From Breoghania sp037026715 (GTDB taxonomy: Bacteria > Pseudomonadota > Alphaproteobacteria > Rhizobiales > Stappiaceae): a stretch of 64,000 nt of DNA. Where the stretch lies: contig NZ_JBANCG010000013.1 in the NCBI RefSeq assembly GCF_037026715.1, positions 41,218-105,217 of the forward strand. Direction: 5' to 3'. Below, one piece after another: positions 25,801 through 34,501 of this stretch. The notes below the pieces were generated by a model. That model was not told where the DNA came from, made no database searches, and saw only the letters and a program-made list of their open reading frames with translations. The position numbers and the translations under genes are program-made. Position 1 is the stretch's first letter. Every line of letters begins with the position of its first letter.

Positions 25801-26928
25801 TCAGGAGCCGCCGATATAGGTGCGTGTGTAGCGGCTTCCAAGACCGGTCAAAAGCTCGTAACCAATCGTCCCGGCTTTGGCGGCGACGTCATCGACCGGA
25901 ATATGCGGGCCAAACATCTCGACCCAGTCGCCCCGACTGCAATCGGCTTCCGGCACATCGGTGACATCGAGCGCGATGAGATCCATGGACACGCGCCCGA
26001 CAAGCGGCACGACATGCCCGTTGACCCAGGCATTCGCCGGCTTGTGACCGCCACCGGCACCCGCGAGGCGGTGGTAGCCATCGGCGTATCCGATACCGAC
26101 GATGGCGATGCGCGAGTCGCGGCGGAGGGTTTCGACCGCGCCGTAGCCGACGGTTTCCCCCTTTGCCGCCGAATGCGTGATAAGCACCCGCGCTTCGGCG
26201 GTCACGACAGGGCGCATGGGGTTTTCTCCATCGTCCATCGCGCGGCCGCCGTAGAGCGAAATTCCGGGGCGCGCGACGTCGAAATGGTAGTCGGCTCCGA
26301 GAAAGATGCCGGGCGAGTTCGCGAGCGAACGCGGGACGCCGGGAAAAAGCGCCGTCATTTCGTGGAACCGCTCAAGCTGACGGGCATTCAAGGGGTTTGC
26401 CGGATCCCCGCCGCAGACCAGATGGCTCATCACCAGCACAAGGTCGAACCGCGCCACAACGTCCTTTGCCGCGGCTATCAGGCGGGCCTCCTCAAGGCTG
26501 AGGCCCATCCTGTTCATTCCGGTATCGAGATGGATGGCGGCTGGAAGTCGTTGTCCGGCTGCCGCGCAATATTCCGCCCATTCAATGACTTCGTCCGGAC
26601 AGTTGAGAACCGGAATCAACCCGCCTTTGCGGTAGGCCTCTGCTGCCCCGGGCAGGAGCCCGGCCAACACGAAGACACGGGATTCAGGAGCCGCAGACCG
26701 GGCTCGCAGCCCTTCGTCGGGCACAGCCGTGAAAAGGGTGCGGCAACCGGCCCGACTAAGTGTCGCGGCGGCCTTTTCCAGTCCCGTCCCGTATCCGTCG
26801 CCCTTGATTGCGGCGCCGCATTCCGTTTGTTGCGTCCGTTCCGCGAGACTGCGCCAATTGTCGGCCAGTGCCTCGAGATCGATGGTCAGCCTTCCACAAG
26901 CGAGGCCTTCCCTTTCCGCATGCGCCAT
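25801..26928 (-). CDS. alr: Alanine racemase
   Basis: PLP enzyme that makes D-alanine for peptidoglycan. 375 residues, full length. The PLP lysine lies in AAIKGDGYGTG; the usual motif is VKANAYGHG or close, so the residues around the lysine are somewhat divergent but Lys and Tyr are kept. The C-terminal catalytic Tyr is in GETVGYGAVET, and GIGYADGYHR is present. Starts 4 bp after the dnaB stop, with the ribosome site in the dnaB end, so co-transcribed with dnaB. Confidence 0.94.
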   Translation of the reverse strand: MAHAEREGLACGRLTIDLEALADNWRSLAERTQQTECGAAIKGDGYGTGLEKAAATLSRAGCRTLFTAVPDEGLRARSAAPESRVFVLAGLLPGAAEAYRKGGLIPVLNCPDEVIEWAEYCAAAGQRLPAAIHLDTGMNRMGLSLEEARLIAAAKDVVARFDLVLVMSHLVCGGDPANPLNARQLERFHEMTALFPGVPRSLANSPGIFLGADYHFDVARPGISLYGGRAMDDGENPMRPVVTAEARVLITHSAAKGETVGYGAVETLRRDSRIAIVGIGYADGYHRLAGAGGGHKPANAWVNGHVVPLVGRVSMDLIALDVTDVPEADCSRGDWVEMFGPHIPVDDVAAKAGTIGYELLTGLGSRYTRTYIGGS

Positions 26929-26932
26929 CAGA

Positions 26933-28420
26933 TTATTCCGCCGTACGTTCTGGCAGGTGATCGTCCTGTGCGAGATCGGAGAAGCGGGTGAATTCGCCGG
27001 CGAACTGCAGGTCGACGGTGCCGGTGGGCCCGTGGCGCTGCTTGCCGATGATCACTTCCGCGCGTCCGGCGACGCGGTCCATGTCCGCCTGCCACTTGAA
27101 GAAGTCTTCCGAGCCCTCGGGGGGCATGGTCTTGCCGAGGTAGTATTCCTCGCGGAACACGAACATGACCACGTCCGCATCCTGCTCGATCGAGCCTGAT
27201 TCGCGAAGGTCGGAAAGCTGGGGCCGCTTGTCTTCGCGCGATTCCACCTGACGCGACAGCTGGGACAACGCAATGATGGGCACGTTCAGTTCCTTGGCGA
27301 GCGCCTTTAGGCCCGTCGTGATTTCCGTGATTTCCTGCACGCGATTGTCGGAGCGTTTGCCGGAGCCGGAAAGCAGCTGGATATAGTCGATCACCAGCAG
27401 ATCCAGGCCGCGCTGGCGTTTGAGCCGGCGGGCGCGCGCGACGAGGTTCGAAATCGAGATGCCGCCGGTCTGGTCGATGTAGAGCGGGACCGTCTGCATA
27501 TGCTGGGAGGCTGCCACGAGCATCTCGAAGTCGGCTTCGGAAATGTCGCCGCGGCGGATCTTGGACGACGATATCTCGGTCTGTTCGGAGATGATGCGGG
27601 TGGCGAGCTGTTCGGCCGACATTTCCAGCGAGAAGAATCCGACGATGCCGCCATCCACGGTCTTCATCGTTCCATCGGGCAACTCTTCCGCGCGATAGGC
27701 GGAGGCAACGTTGTAGGCGATGTTGGTGGCAAGTGAGGTCTTGCCCATGCCCGGTCGCCCGGCAAGTACGATAAGGTCGGAGTGCTGGAGCCCGCCCATG
27801 CGGGCGTCGAGATCGCGCAGGCCGGTCGAGATGCCCGACAACGCGCCTTCGCGTTGAAAGGCCGCGGCCGCCATGTCGATCGTGGAAGTGATCGCCTCGC
27901 CAAAGGTAACGAAGCCGGCGCTCGCTCCTCCTGTTTCGGCAAGAGCGAAGAGCCGGCGCTCCGCGTCGTCGATCTGCGCCGAAGGAGGCATGTCGATCGG
28001 GGCGTCGAACGCAATATTGACCATGTCCTCGCCGATGCGGATGAGGTCGCGCCGCATCGCAAGATCATAGATCGTGCGGCCGTAATCCTCCGCGTTGATA
28101 ATGGACGTCGCATCGGCGGCGAGCCGCAGGAGATATTGCGTTGCGGTGAGATCGGCTATCTGGGTGTCGGCGGCAAAATACGTCTTCAGCGTGATCGGCG
28201 AGGCGACCTTGCCCGCGCGGATCAGCTTGCCCGTCATCTCGTAGATCTGCTGATGAGGCGCCAGATAGAAATGTGCCGGCTCGAGGAAATCGGAGACCCG
28301 GTAGAATGTCTCGTTGTTGACCAGGATGGCGCCGAGGAGCTGCCTTTCGGCTTCCGCGTTATGAGGCGCGGTGCGCGAGAGTGTCGGTGCAGGCTCCACT
28401 TTTGGCGCGATGCTGTTCAT
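26933..28420 (-). CDS. dnaB: Replicative DNA helicase DnaB
   Basis: Hexameric 5'-3' helicase of the replication fork. 495 residues from ATG 28420, chosen because AGGAGA lies 8 bp upstream; a TTG two codons earlier is less likely. The N-terminal primase-interacting domain (NAEAERQLLGAILVNNETFY) and RecA-like C-terminal domain with Walker A (GRPGMGKTS), LDLLVIDYIQLLSG Walker B and the ALSQLSRQVE motif are intact. No intein. It heads a dnaB-alr unit; the neighbouring ribosomal genes lie beyond cfa. Confidence 0.96.
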   Translation of the reverse strand: MNSIAPKVEPAPTLSRTAPHNAEAERQLLGAILVNNETFYRVSDFLEPAHFYLAPHQQIYEMTGKLIRAGKVASPITLKTYFAADTQIADLTATQYLLRLAADATSIINAEDYGRTIYDLAMRRDLIRIGEDMVNIAFDAPIDMPPSAQIDDAERRLFALAETGGASAGFVTFGEAITSTIDMAAAAFQREGALSGISTGLRDLDARMGGLQHSDLIVLAGRPGMGKTSLATNIAYNVASAYRAEELPDGTMKTVDGGIVGFFSLEMSAEQLATRIISEQTEISSSKIRRGDISEADFEMLVAASQHMQTVPLYIDQTGGISISNLVARARRLKRQRGLDLLVIDYIQLLSGSGKRSDNRVQEITEITTGLKALAKELNVPIIALSQLSRQVESREDKRPQLSDLRESGSIEQDADVVMFVFREEYYLGKTMPPEGSEDFFKWQADMDRVAGRAEVIIGKQRHGPTGTVDLQFAGEFTRFSDLAQDDHLPERTAE

Positions 28421-28823
28421 AAGCAATATCTCCTGGCGTAGCCCGAAAGGCGTGGGAATACCCCCGGGGCGCCGTTAATTCCCTATCCTCGAAAACGCCG
28501 GAACGCATTCCCCGATCCGCATTCTCCCGCAAGCGGCCCCCGGCCCCTTCTGGTTAGACTCAAGCGGCGGCGATCGGAAGTCATTCCCCGACGAAATTTT
28601 GTCGAGACCGGACGGGTGTGTGAATCCAGTGCGAATCGGCCACCCAACTGCGCATAAGATAGCGCAGGGCGTTGACTCCACCGATGCCGGCGAATCCTGA
28701 ACATTCGGGATGGTCGAGGGGAAAACGGGCGGGAGGAGGCGCAAGGGCGCTTAACAGGCGGAGAGGCCGCAGCCCGCTCATTTTACCACCGCCGCAGATC
28801 CCCGCGGCGGTGGAGCACGATTT
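28421..28823. other. 403-bp intergenic region upstream of dnaB
   Basis: No credible gene. The predicted short ORFs on both strands are chance frames. It holds a near-palindrome CGACGAAATTTTGTCG (28589-28604, one mismatched pair), which could be an operator or replication-linked site for dnaB, and the cfa terminator hairpin at its right end. No clear -35/-10 pair for dnaB was found. Confidence 0.5.
28786..28813 (-). terminator. Hairpin downstream of cfa
   Basis: CCACCGCCGC (28786-28795) and GCGGCGGTGG (28804-28813), a perfect 10-bp stem with an 8-base loop, 11 bp beyond the cfa stop. The following bases on the minus strand are TAAAATG, not a T-run, so termination efficiency is uncertain. Confidence 0.55.
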
Positions 28824-30077
28824 CTATTCGCCTGCCAGCCGGAGGCGCGGCACCTTGCGCTCAAGCTCGCGCAGGCGCTGTTCGGCTTCCATGATGTAGT
28901 CGCGCGTAAGAGGCACGGCTTCCTGATCCCGTGTGATCTGGATCTGGAAGACCATCATATCCTGATAGCGGAAGGCTGTCTCCGAGGCGGCGAGGTAAAA
29001 TTCCCACATCCGGCAGAAACGTTCGTCGTAGAGCGCGCGGGCTTCGTCCCGCCGAGCCAGGAAGCGCTCCCTCCAGGCCTTCAGCGTTTCCGCGTAATGC
29101 AGACGCAGGATCTCGATGTCTGTGACCTTGAGCCCAGCCTTCTCGATTGTCGGGAGAACCTCCGAAAGAGCGGGGATGTAGCCACCGGGGAAGATGTATT
29201 TGTCGACCCAGGGGTTGGTCGCGCCCGGTCCGTCGAACCGGCCGATGGAGTGCAGGAGCATGACGCCATCCGGCTTCAGGAGCCGGTGCGCGGTCTTGAA
29301 GAATGTCGGGAAGTTGCCGACGCCGACATGCTCGAACATACCGACCGAAACGATCCGGTCGTATTGACCCTGGCAGTCGCGGTAATCCATCAGTTCGAAC
29401 CGCGCCCGATCGGCAAGGCCGGTATCGGACGCGCGGCCGTTGGCGACGCCGTACTGCTCTTCCGACAGAGTCAGTCCGGTGACGTCTGCGCCGCAGAGGT
29501 CGGCCAGATAGAGCCCCATACCGCCCCAGCCGCAGCCGATATCGAGAACTTCCATGCCGTCTTCCAGGCACATCTTGGCCGCGATGTGACGCTTCTTGGC
29601 AAGCTGAGCATTTTCCAGATTGTCATCCGGGTGCTCGAAGTAGGCGCACGAATACTGCCTGTCGGAGTCGAGAAAGAGCCGATAGAGGGAGCCGTCGAGA
29701 TCGTAGTGATGCGCGACATTGTTCTTCGAGCGTCGCTGGGTGTTGTGCTGGTGGAATCGACGCGTCAGCACGCGGAGCTTGTTGAGGATCCGCCAGGACC
29801 AGTTGATGGGAAGGCCTTCCGTGTTGCTGGTGATCACGGCGAGGAAGTCGTAGATGCTTCCTTGTGTGACATGCAGGCTTCCATCCATGAAAAGCTCGCC
29901 GGCCCGCAGCGCCGGGTCAAGGACAAGAAGCCTCTCGGCCGACTTGCTGGTCAATTCCACGGTGACGGGAGTTCCGGTCCCGTCGCCATAGGTGTCGCGG
30001 TTTCCGTTAGGGTATTGAACCGTCAGGGAGCCGTTTTTGATACAATTCTTCAAATAGGTGGCAAGCAACCGCCCCAT
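28824..30077 (-). CDS. cfa: Cyclopropane-fatty-acyl-phospholipid synthase
   Basis: SAM-dependent enzyme that converts unsaturated acyl chains of membrane lipids to cyclopropane forms, a stress and stationary-phase adaptation. 417 residues. N-terminal lipid-interacting domain, then the SAM motif LDIGCGWGGMGLYLADLCG, and the family signatures SVGMFEHVG, YIFPGGYIPAL and WREFLARR-like C-terminal helices. AGGGGAT precedes ATG 30077. Located between the rplI and dnaB units; upstream of it is a 150-bp region ending at the rplI terminator. Confidence 0.94.
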   Translation of the reverse strand: MGRLLATYLKNCIKNGSLTVQYPNGNRDTYGDGTGTPVTVELTSKSAERLLVLDPALRAGELFMDGSLHVTQGSIYDFLAVITSNTEGLPINWSWRILNKLRVLTRRFHQHNTQRRSKNNVAHHYDLDGSLYRLFLDSDRQYSCAYFEHPDDNLENAQLAKKRHIAAKMCLEDGMEVLDIGCGWGGMGLYLADLCGADVTGLTLSEEQYGVANGRASDTGLADRARFELMDYRDCQGQYDRIVSVGMFEHVGVGNFPTFFKTAHRLLKPDGVMLLHSIGRFDGPGATNPWVDKYIFPGGYIPALSEVLPTIEKAGLKVTDIEILRLHYAETLKAWRERFLARRDEARALYDERFCRMWEFYLAASETAFRYQDMMVFQIQITRDQEAVPLTRDYIMEAEQRLRELERKVPRLRLAGE

Positions 30078-30224
30078 TGCCTATCCCCTTGTCTATCAAT
30101 GACGACAGCCAGATCCTCCTCGCCTGGCTCGTCGCGGGTTGTGACTTGATTGGTAACTAGACCAGCGTCGCTCCGTTTCAAGCTTAAATCAAGCGTTCGC
30201 AAACAATGTTAGAATTACGTAGGG

Positions 30225-30260
30225 GCAAAGAAAAACGGCGCCCGATGGAGGCGCCGTTTT
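30225..30260 (-). terminator. Rho-independent terminator of rpsF-rpsR-rplI
   Basis: AAAACGGCGCC (30232-30242) with GGCGCCGTTTT (30250-30260), a 7-base loop and, on the minus strand, a run TTTTTCTTT. A textbook intrinsic terminator 38 bp after rplI. Confidence 0.85.
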
Positions 30261-30297
30261 CCAGAAAAGCAATATTGTGGCCGATCAAGGCCTTGGG

Positions 30298-30909
30298 TCA
30301 TGCCTCTTCGGACATTTCCCCTTCGCCGGAGAGGTCGTCGGCATCGGCTTCCGCCGTTTCCTCGGCACCCTCTTCGCCCTCGACTTCCTCGTCCTCTTCG
30401 AACTCGAAGGTCTCGTTGTCGCGCTGCGTCAGGTCTTCGCCGCGGGCCTGACGTTCGGCCTCGTCCTCGGAGCGGGCGACGTTCACCTGAACGGTGACTT
30501 CGACTTCCGGATGCAGGACGATGATGACGTCGTGAAGACCGATCGTCTTGATCGGCGTGTCGAGACGCACCTGGTTGCGCAGGAGGGAGAAGCCGCCGGT
30601 GGTCAGTTCATTGGCGATGTCACGCGTGGACACCGAACCGTAGAGGTGACCGGTCGCACCGGCAGAGCGGATCACGACGAAGCTCTCGCCGTCCAGCTTG
30701 GATGCAACCTGCTCGGCTTCCTGGCGACGCTCGAGGTTGCGGGCCTCAAGCTGGGCGCGCTCGTTTTCGAAGCGCTTCTCGTTTGCCTTGGTGGCGCGCA
30801 GCGCCTTACCCTGCGGCAGCAGGTAATTGCGGGCGTAACCGTCGCGCACGCGAACCGTGTCGCCCATCTGGCCAAGGCGCGCAACGCGCTCGAGAAGAAT
30901 AACTTGCAT
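30298..30909 (-). CDS. rplI: 50S ribosomal protein L9
   Basis: Binds 23S rRNA at the base of the L1 stalk. 203 residues: the first about 150 match L9 (MQVILLERVARLGQMGDTV, rRNA-binding N-domain, long connecting helix, C-domain). The last about 50 residues are an acidic extension rich in Glu and Asp (FEFEEDEEVEGEEGAEETAE) not present in the 149-residue E. coli protein; similar tails occur in other alphaproteobacteria. AGGAG lies 8 bp before ATG 30909. Third gene of rpsF-rpsR-rplI. Confidence 0.97.
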   Translation of the reverse strand: MQVILLERVARLGQMGDTVRVRDGYARNYLLPQGKALRATKANEKRFENERAQLEARNLERRQEAEQVASKLDGESFVVIRSAGATGHLYGSVSTRDIANELTTGGFSLLRNQVRLDTPIKTIGLHDVIIVLHPEVEVTVQVNVARSEDEAERQARGEDLTQRDNETFEFEEDEEVEGEEGAEETAEADADDLSGEGEMSEEA

Positions 30910-31025
30910 TCTGGATACTCCTATCCGTCTGTCCCGCCGGGCCGGACGACCGGGCGGTTAGGGGCAGGTCGCGGAGGATTCCGGCTCTGTCCCAGAGGGG
31001 CCGGCAAAACGAGCCGGACCGATAC

Positions 31026-31056
31026 GGGAAAGCCGGGCGCAAGGCCCGGCTTTCCC
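31026..31056 (-). terminator. 13-bp perfect hairpin between rpsR and rplI
   Basis: GGGAAAGCCGGGC (31026-31038) and GCCCGGCTTTCCC (31044-31056), loop of 5, in the 159-bp gap between rpsR and rplI. No T-run follows, so it may attenuate or stabilise the upstream mRNA rather than end it. Confidence 0.5.
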
Positions 31057-31068
31057 GCAGCTTGTAGC

Positions 31069-31317
31069 TTAGCTGATCACGTAAGGCAGCAGAGCAAGGA
31101 AGCGCGCGCGCTTGATGGCACGGGCCAGCTCACGCTGCTTCTTGGCGGAGACCGCCGTGATGCGGCTCGGCACGATCTTGCCGCGCTCGGACACGTAGCG
31201 CTGCAGCAGCTTGATGTCCTTGTAGTCGATCTTCGGGGCATTGGCACCGGAGAACGGGCAGGTCTTGCGACGGCGGAAGAAGGGCCGGCGGGTCGGCAGC
31301 TGTGCGATATCGATCAT
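31069..31317 (-). CDS. rpsR: 30S ribosomal protein S18
   Basis: Small-subunit protein of 82 residues that binds 16S rRNA as a heterodimer with S6. Typical S18 sequence: RRKTCPFSG near the N-terminus, KIDYKDIKLLQRYVSERGKI and the basic core ITAVSAKKQRELARAIKRAR. Only one of the four zinc-type cysteines remains, so a zinc-independent form. Its ATG overlaps the rpsF TGA (TGATG), tightly coupling the two partners. Confidence 0.97.
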   Translation of the reverse strand: MIDIAQLPTRRPFFRRRKTCPFSGANAPKIDYKDIKLLQRYVSERGKIVPSRITAVSAKKQRELARAIKRARFLALLPYVIS

Positions 31318-31757
31318 CAGTTCTTCTCCTCGCTGTCGCGGTCGGAACGGCGCGGGCCGCGATCGCGGTCACCGCCGCGGCCGCCGCCGTCACGCTCGAA
31401 GCGGTCGCCCCGGCCGCGACGACGATCGTCACGGTCGCGCTTCTGCATCATCGCGGACTGCTCTTCCTCGTGTTCCTCGACCTTCAGGGTCAGGAAACGC
31501 AGCACGTCTTCATTGAGGCGCATCTGCCGCTCCATCTCCGCGACCGCGGGATGCGGGGCGTCGATGTTCATCAGCGTGTAGTGCGCCTTGCGGTTCTTGT
31601 TCACCCGGTAGGCGAGGGTGCGAAGACCCCAGTTCTCGACCTTGCCGACGGAACCGCCGCCATTGGTGATGATCGTCTTGAACTGCTCGACGAGCTGCTC
31701 AACCTGTTGGGCGGAGATGTCCTGGCGAGCCAGAAACACGTGTTCGTAAAGGGCCAT
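31317..31757 (-). CDS. rpsF: 30S ribosomal protein S6
   Basis: S18's partner in the small subunit. 146 residues: the first about 95 are the S6 fold (MALYEHVFLARQDISAQQVE, GLRTLAYRVNKNRKAHYTLM) and the rest is a highly charged tail rich in Arg and Asp (RRGRGDRFERDGGGRGGDRD), longer than the E. coli protein and reminiscent of disordered RNA-binding tails. GAGGAAAGG lies 5 bp before ATG 31757. First gene of the operon. Confidence 0.96.
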   Translation of the reverse strand: MALYEHVFLARQDISAQQVEQLVEQFKTIITNGGGSVGKVENWGLRTLAYRVNKNRKAHYTLMNIDAPHPAVAEMERQMRLNEDVLRFLTLKVEEHEEEQSAMMQKRDRDDRRRGRGDRFERDGGGRGGDRDRGPRRSDRDSEEKN

Positions 31758-32201
31758 GAATGCCTTTCCTCAAGTTGCAAACAAACCCGGCGCGAAGCCT
31801 CTTCAAAGCCCGGGAAAGGCCTTGCAGGACGTCTTGGAGAGCGGAGACACGGGAAGTCGGATCCCTTGTGGACCCCGTCCGACCTTGTTCCTGCGAAAAG
31901 GAACATCAGGCCATGACCTTCCGTTCAGCCCCCAGCCGGGGTTTCGTTCGAAGCGGTGTCTATACGCGGTTCTCTCGGAAATTCAATGCAAAAATGAGCG
32001 AAAATCCGTGGCAAACGGTGTTGCGGACTTGACAGGCGCCCCCTGTGCCCGCTCATAAGCCCAACCTTCCAGGCAGCCGAACCTAGGGCGAAGCTCGTCC
32101 GGCCGGCGCGCCCGGGGACGTATGCGCCTTTCTGTTCCACGGAGCAATCTGCCGGAGGGCGGGGGCGTAAACACCAGTCGAAAATGGGATTGCCGCTTCT
32201 C
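31758..32201. other. Divergent region between rpsF and fabD with rpsF leader
   Basis: 444 bp without a gene. For rpsF (minus strand) a promoter is visible: TTGAAT at 31986-31981, 16-bp spacer, TATAGA at 31964-31959, giving a leader of about 195 nt. That leader can fold: a hairpin TGTTCCT-tttcgc-AGGAACA and a GTCGGA/TCCGAC pairing. The S6:S18 dimer autoregulates rpsF leaders in several phyla, so this may be such a site, but I cannot confirm the motif. For fabD, TTGACA at 32029-32034 has only a weak -10 downstream. Confidence 0.5.
31959..31986 (-). promoter_or_regulatory. Candidate rpsF operon promoter
   Basis: Minus-strand TTGAAT (31986-31981) and TATAGA (31964-31959) separated by 16 bp, four to five of six bases matching each sigma-70 hexamer. 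Confidence 0.5.
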
Positions 32202-33149
32202 ATGAGTATCGCTTTCACCTTTCCCGGACAGGGATCGCAGTCTGTTGGTATGGGCAAGGCATTGGCCGAAGCGTTTCCGGAGGCGCGTGCGGTCTTCGAA
32301 GAGGTGGATGACGCTCTTGGGCAGGCGTTGAGCCGCGTGATGTGGGAAGGGCCGGAAGACGAACTCACCCTGACGGCCAACGCGCAGCCGGCACTTATGG
32401 CCGTGAGCCTTGCCGCGATGCGGGTGCTGGAAGCACGCGGGCTCGACCTGAGGTCATCGGTGGCCTATGTGGCCGGTCATTCGCTTGGCGAATATTCCGC
32501 CCTGGCTGCGGCGGGCAGCATTGGTCTTGCCGATACGGCCCGTCTTCTGCGGACGCGCGGCAAGGCGATGCAGGAGGCCGTGCCTGTCGGCGAGGGGGCC
32601 ATGGCGGCGCTGCTTGGGCTTGATTTCGATGCTGCCAGCGAAGTCGCCGCGGCGGCCGCGCAGGGAGATGTCTGCGAGGCCGCGAACGACAATGCGCCGG
32701 GGCAGGTTGTGGTGTCGGGGCATCGGGCGGCCGTCGAGCGTGCCCTGGAGCTTGCGAAGGAAAAGGGTGCGCGGCGTGCCCTGCTGCTGCCGGTGAGCGC
32801 TCCCTTCCATTGTTCTCTTATGAAGCCGGCTGCCGATGTCATGGCTGATGCGTTGAATGCGACAGAAATCGCTGCACCGGCCGTGCCTTTGGTGGCCAAC
32901 GTTCTGGCGCGGCCGATTGTCGATCCGGACGAAATCCGCAACAGACTGATCGAACAGGTTACCGGTCGGGTGCGTTGGCGCGAGTCTGTCGCATGGCTTG
33001 CGGAGAATGGTGTGACGACGATCGTGGAGATCGGCTCCGGCAAGGCGCTGACGGGAATGGCCAAGCGGATCGACAAGTCGCTTGAGGCGATTGCCGTGGG
33101 GGGCGCCGAAGATATCGATGCGCTGCTTTCGCGTATCGCGACCGAATAG
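32202..33149 (+). CDS. fabD: Malonyl-CoA:ACP transacylase
   Basis: Loads malonyl groups onto acyl carrier protein for fatty-acid synthesis. 315 residues from ATG 32202 (MSIAFTFPGQGSQSVGMG). The nucleophile Ser is in AGHSLGEYSALAA; the catalytic His lies in PVSAPFHCSLMKPA. I prefer 32202 over ATG 32184 because FabD proteins begin just before FTFPGQGSQ; neither has a good ribosome site. First of the conserved fabD-fabG-acpP-fabF cluster. Confidence 0.95.
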   Translation: MSIAFTFPGQGSQSVGMGKALAEAFPEARAVFEEVDDALGQALSRVMWEGPEDELTLTANAQPALMAVSLAAMRVLEARGLDLRSSVAYVAGHSLGEYSALAAAGSIGLADTARLLRTRGKAMQEAVPVGEGAMAALLGLDFDAASEVAAAAAQGDVCEAANDNAPGQVVVSGHRAAVERALELAKEKGARRALLLPVSAPFHCSLMKPAADVMADALNATEIAAPAVPLVANVLARPIVDPDEIRNRLIEQVTGRVRWRESVAWLAENGVTTIVEIGSGKALTGMAKRIDKSLEAIAVGGAEDIDALLSRIATE

Positions 33150-33181
33150 AAACCGCTGCACAGGAACCGAAAGAGGCTCGA

Positions 33182-33919
33182 ATGTTCGATCTGACCGGAA
33201 AGACCGCGCTCGTTACAGGAGCGACTGGAGGTATCGGTGAGGCGATCGCCCGGGCGTTGCACGCCCAGGGTGCCACCGTTACGCTGTCTGGGACTCGCGA
33301 GGAAAAGCTCAACGCGCTCGCATCGGATCTGGGCGAACGGGTTCATGTCGCTGCGGCCAACCTTTCTTCGCGCGAGCAGGTGGACGGCCTCGTGCCGGCC
33401 GCCGAAGCCGCGATGGGAAGCCTCGACATCCTGGTCAACAATGCCGGTATCACCCGCGACAACATCTTCATGCGCATGAAAGATGAAGAGTGGGACCAGG
33501 TGCTTGAAGTGGACCTGACCGCCGCCTTCCGTCTGACGCGCTCGGCGATCAAGGGCATGATGAAGCGCCGCTACGGCCGCGTCATTGGCATCACGTCGGT
33601 TGTCGGTGTCGCCGGAAATCCGGGGCAGGGCAACTATGCCGCCGCAAAGGCCGGACTGATCGGCATGTCGAAATCGCTTGCCCGCGAGGTTGCGAGCCGC
33701 AACATTACCGTCAACACGATCGCTCCGGGCTTCATCGAGACGGCGATGACGGGGGCGCTGAACGAAAAGCAGCAGGCATCGATTCTGGAAACGATCCCCG
33801 CCGGCCGCTTGGGCACCAGCGCCGAGATCGCGGCCGCAGCGCTTTACCTGGCCAGTGCGGAAGGGGCATACGTGACCGGACAGACGATTCACGTGAATGG
33901 CGGTATGGCCATGATTTGA
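33182..33919 (+). CDS. fabG: 3-oxoacyl-ACP reductase
   Basis: NADPH-dependent SDR that reduces 3-ketoacyl-ACP in fatty-acid elongation. 245 residues, the standard FabG size: TGATGGIGEAIA cofactor motif, NNAGIT, catalytic Ser in GITSVVG, YAAAKAG with Tyr and Lys, and the C-terminal YVTGQTIHVNGGMAMI typical of FabG. AGAGG precedes ATG 33182, 32 bp after fabD. Confidence 0.96.
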   Translation: MFDLTGKTALVTGATGGIGEAIARALHAQGATVTLSGTREEKLNALASDLGERVHVAAANLSSREQVDGLVPAAEAAMGSLDILVNNAGITRDNIFMRMKDEEWDQVLEVDLTAAFRLTRSAIKGMMKRRYGRVIGITSVVGVAGNPGQGNYAAAKAGLIGMSKSLAREVASRNITVNTIAPGFIETAMTGALNEKQQASILETIPAGRLGTSAEIAAAALYLASAEGAYVTGQTIHVNGGMAMI

Positions 33920-34195
33920 ATGGAGAATCTTCTCCATTTCGGGGGGCTTGAAAAGGCTTTCCAACAGCTCCGAGGCTTGGCTGGTCAAGGCAAACAAAGT
34001 GTGTTACCTAGCCGCCGGCCGATCGATACGCCGCCGGCAAGGTCGGGTTGCCATTTGGCTCGACCGGGGCACGCGGGATGCTAAGTTGTCCTGTCGTCCG
34101 GATCATGCGAACGGGGCTTTAACAACAGGCTGGACTTCCTTTGCTCATAAGGCGGCCAGTTCCGAGTGTCTTGAGGACCATCAGGGAAATCGAAA

Positions 34196-34432
34196 ATGAG
34201 TGACATTGCTGAGCGCGTAAAGAAGATCGTGATTGAGCACCTTGGCGTCGATGCCGAGAAGGTGACCGACAACGCGAGCTTCATCGATGATCTGGGCGCC
34301 GACAGCCTGGACAACGTGGAACTGGTCATGGCCTTCGAAGAGGAGTTCGGCGTCGAGATTCCGGACGATGCGGCCGAGACGATTCAGACCGTCGGTGACG
34401 CGGTCAGCTTCCTCGAGAAGAACTCCGCCTAA
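34196..34432 (+). CDS. acpP: Acyl carrier protein
   Basis: Carries growing acyl chains. 78 residues, acidic, with the 4'-phosphopantetheine attachment Ser37 in GADSLDNVELVM. AGGGAAA lies 7 bp upstream of the ATG. The 276-bp gap after fabG probably contains its own promoter, as expected for this abundant protein; I could not define the hexamers. Followed 69 bp later by fabF. Confidence 0.98.
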   Translation: MSDIAERVKKIVIEHLGVDAEKVTDNASFIDDLGADSLDNVELVMAFEEEFGVEIPDDAAETIQTVGDAVSFLEKNSA

Positions 34433-34501
34433 GTCGGAACCGGTTGCGGGCGGCGGCTTCGGGCGTCGCCTGGAACGGACAATCTTCGCTTAGGAAGGAA
34501 G

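Noticed and set aside
28475..28781. Small ORFs between dnaB and cfa
   Set aside because: No conserved features, poor starts and overlapping frames; probably chance.
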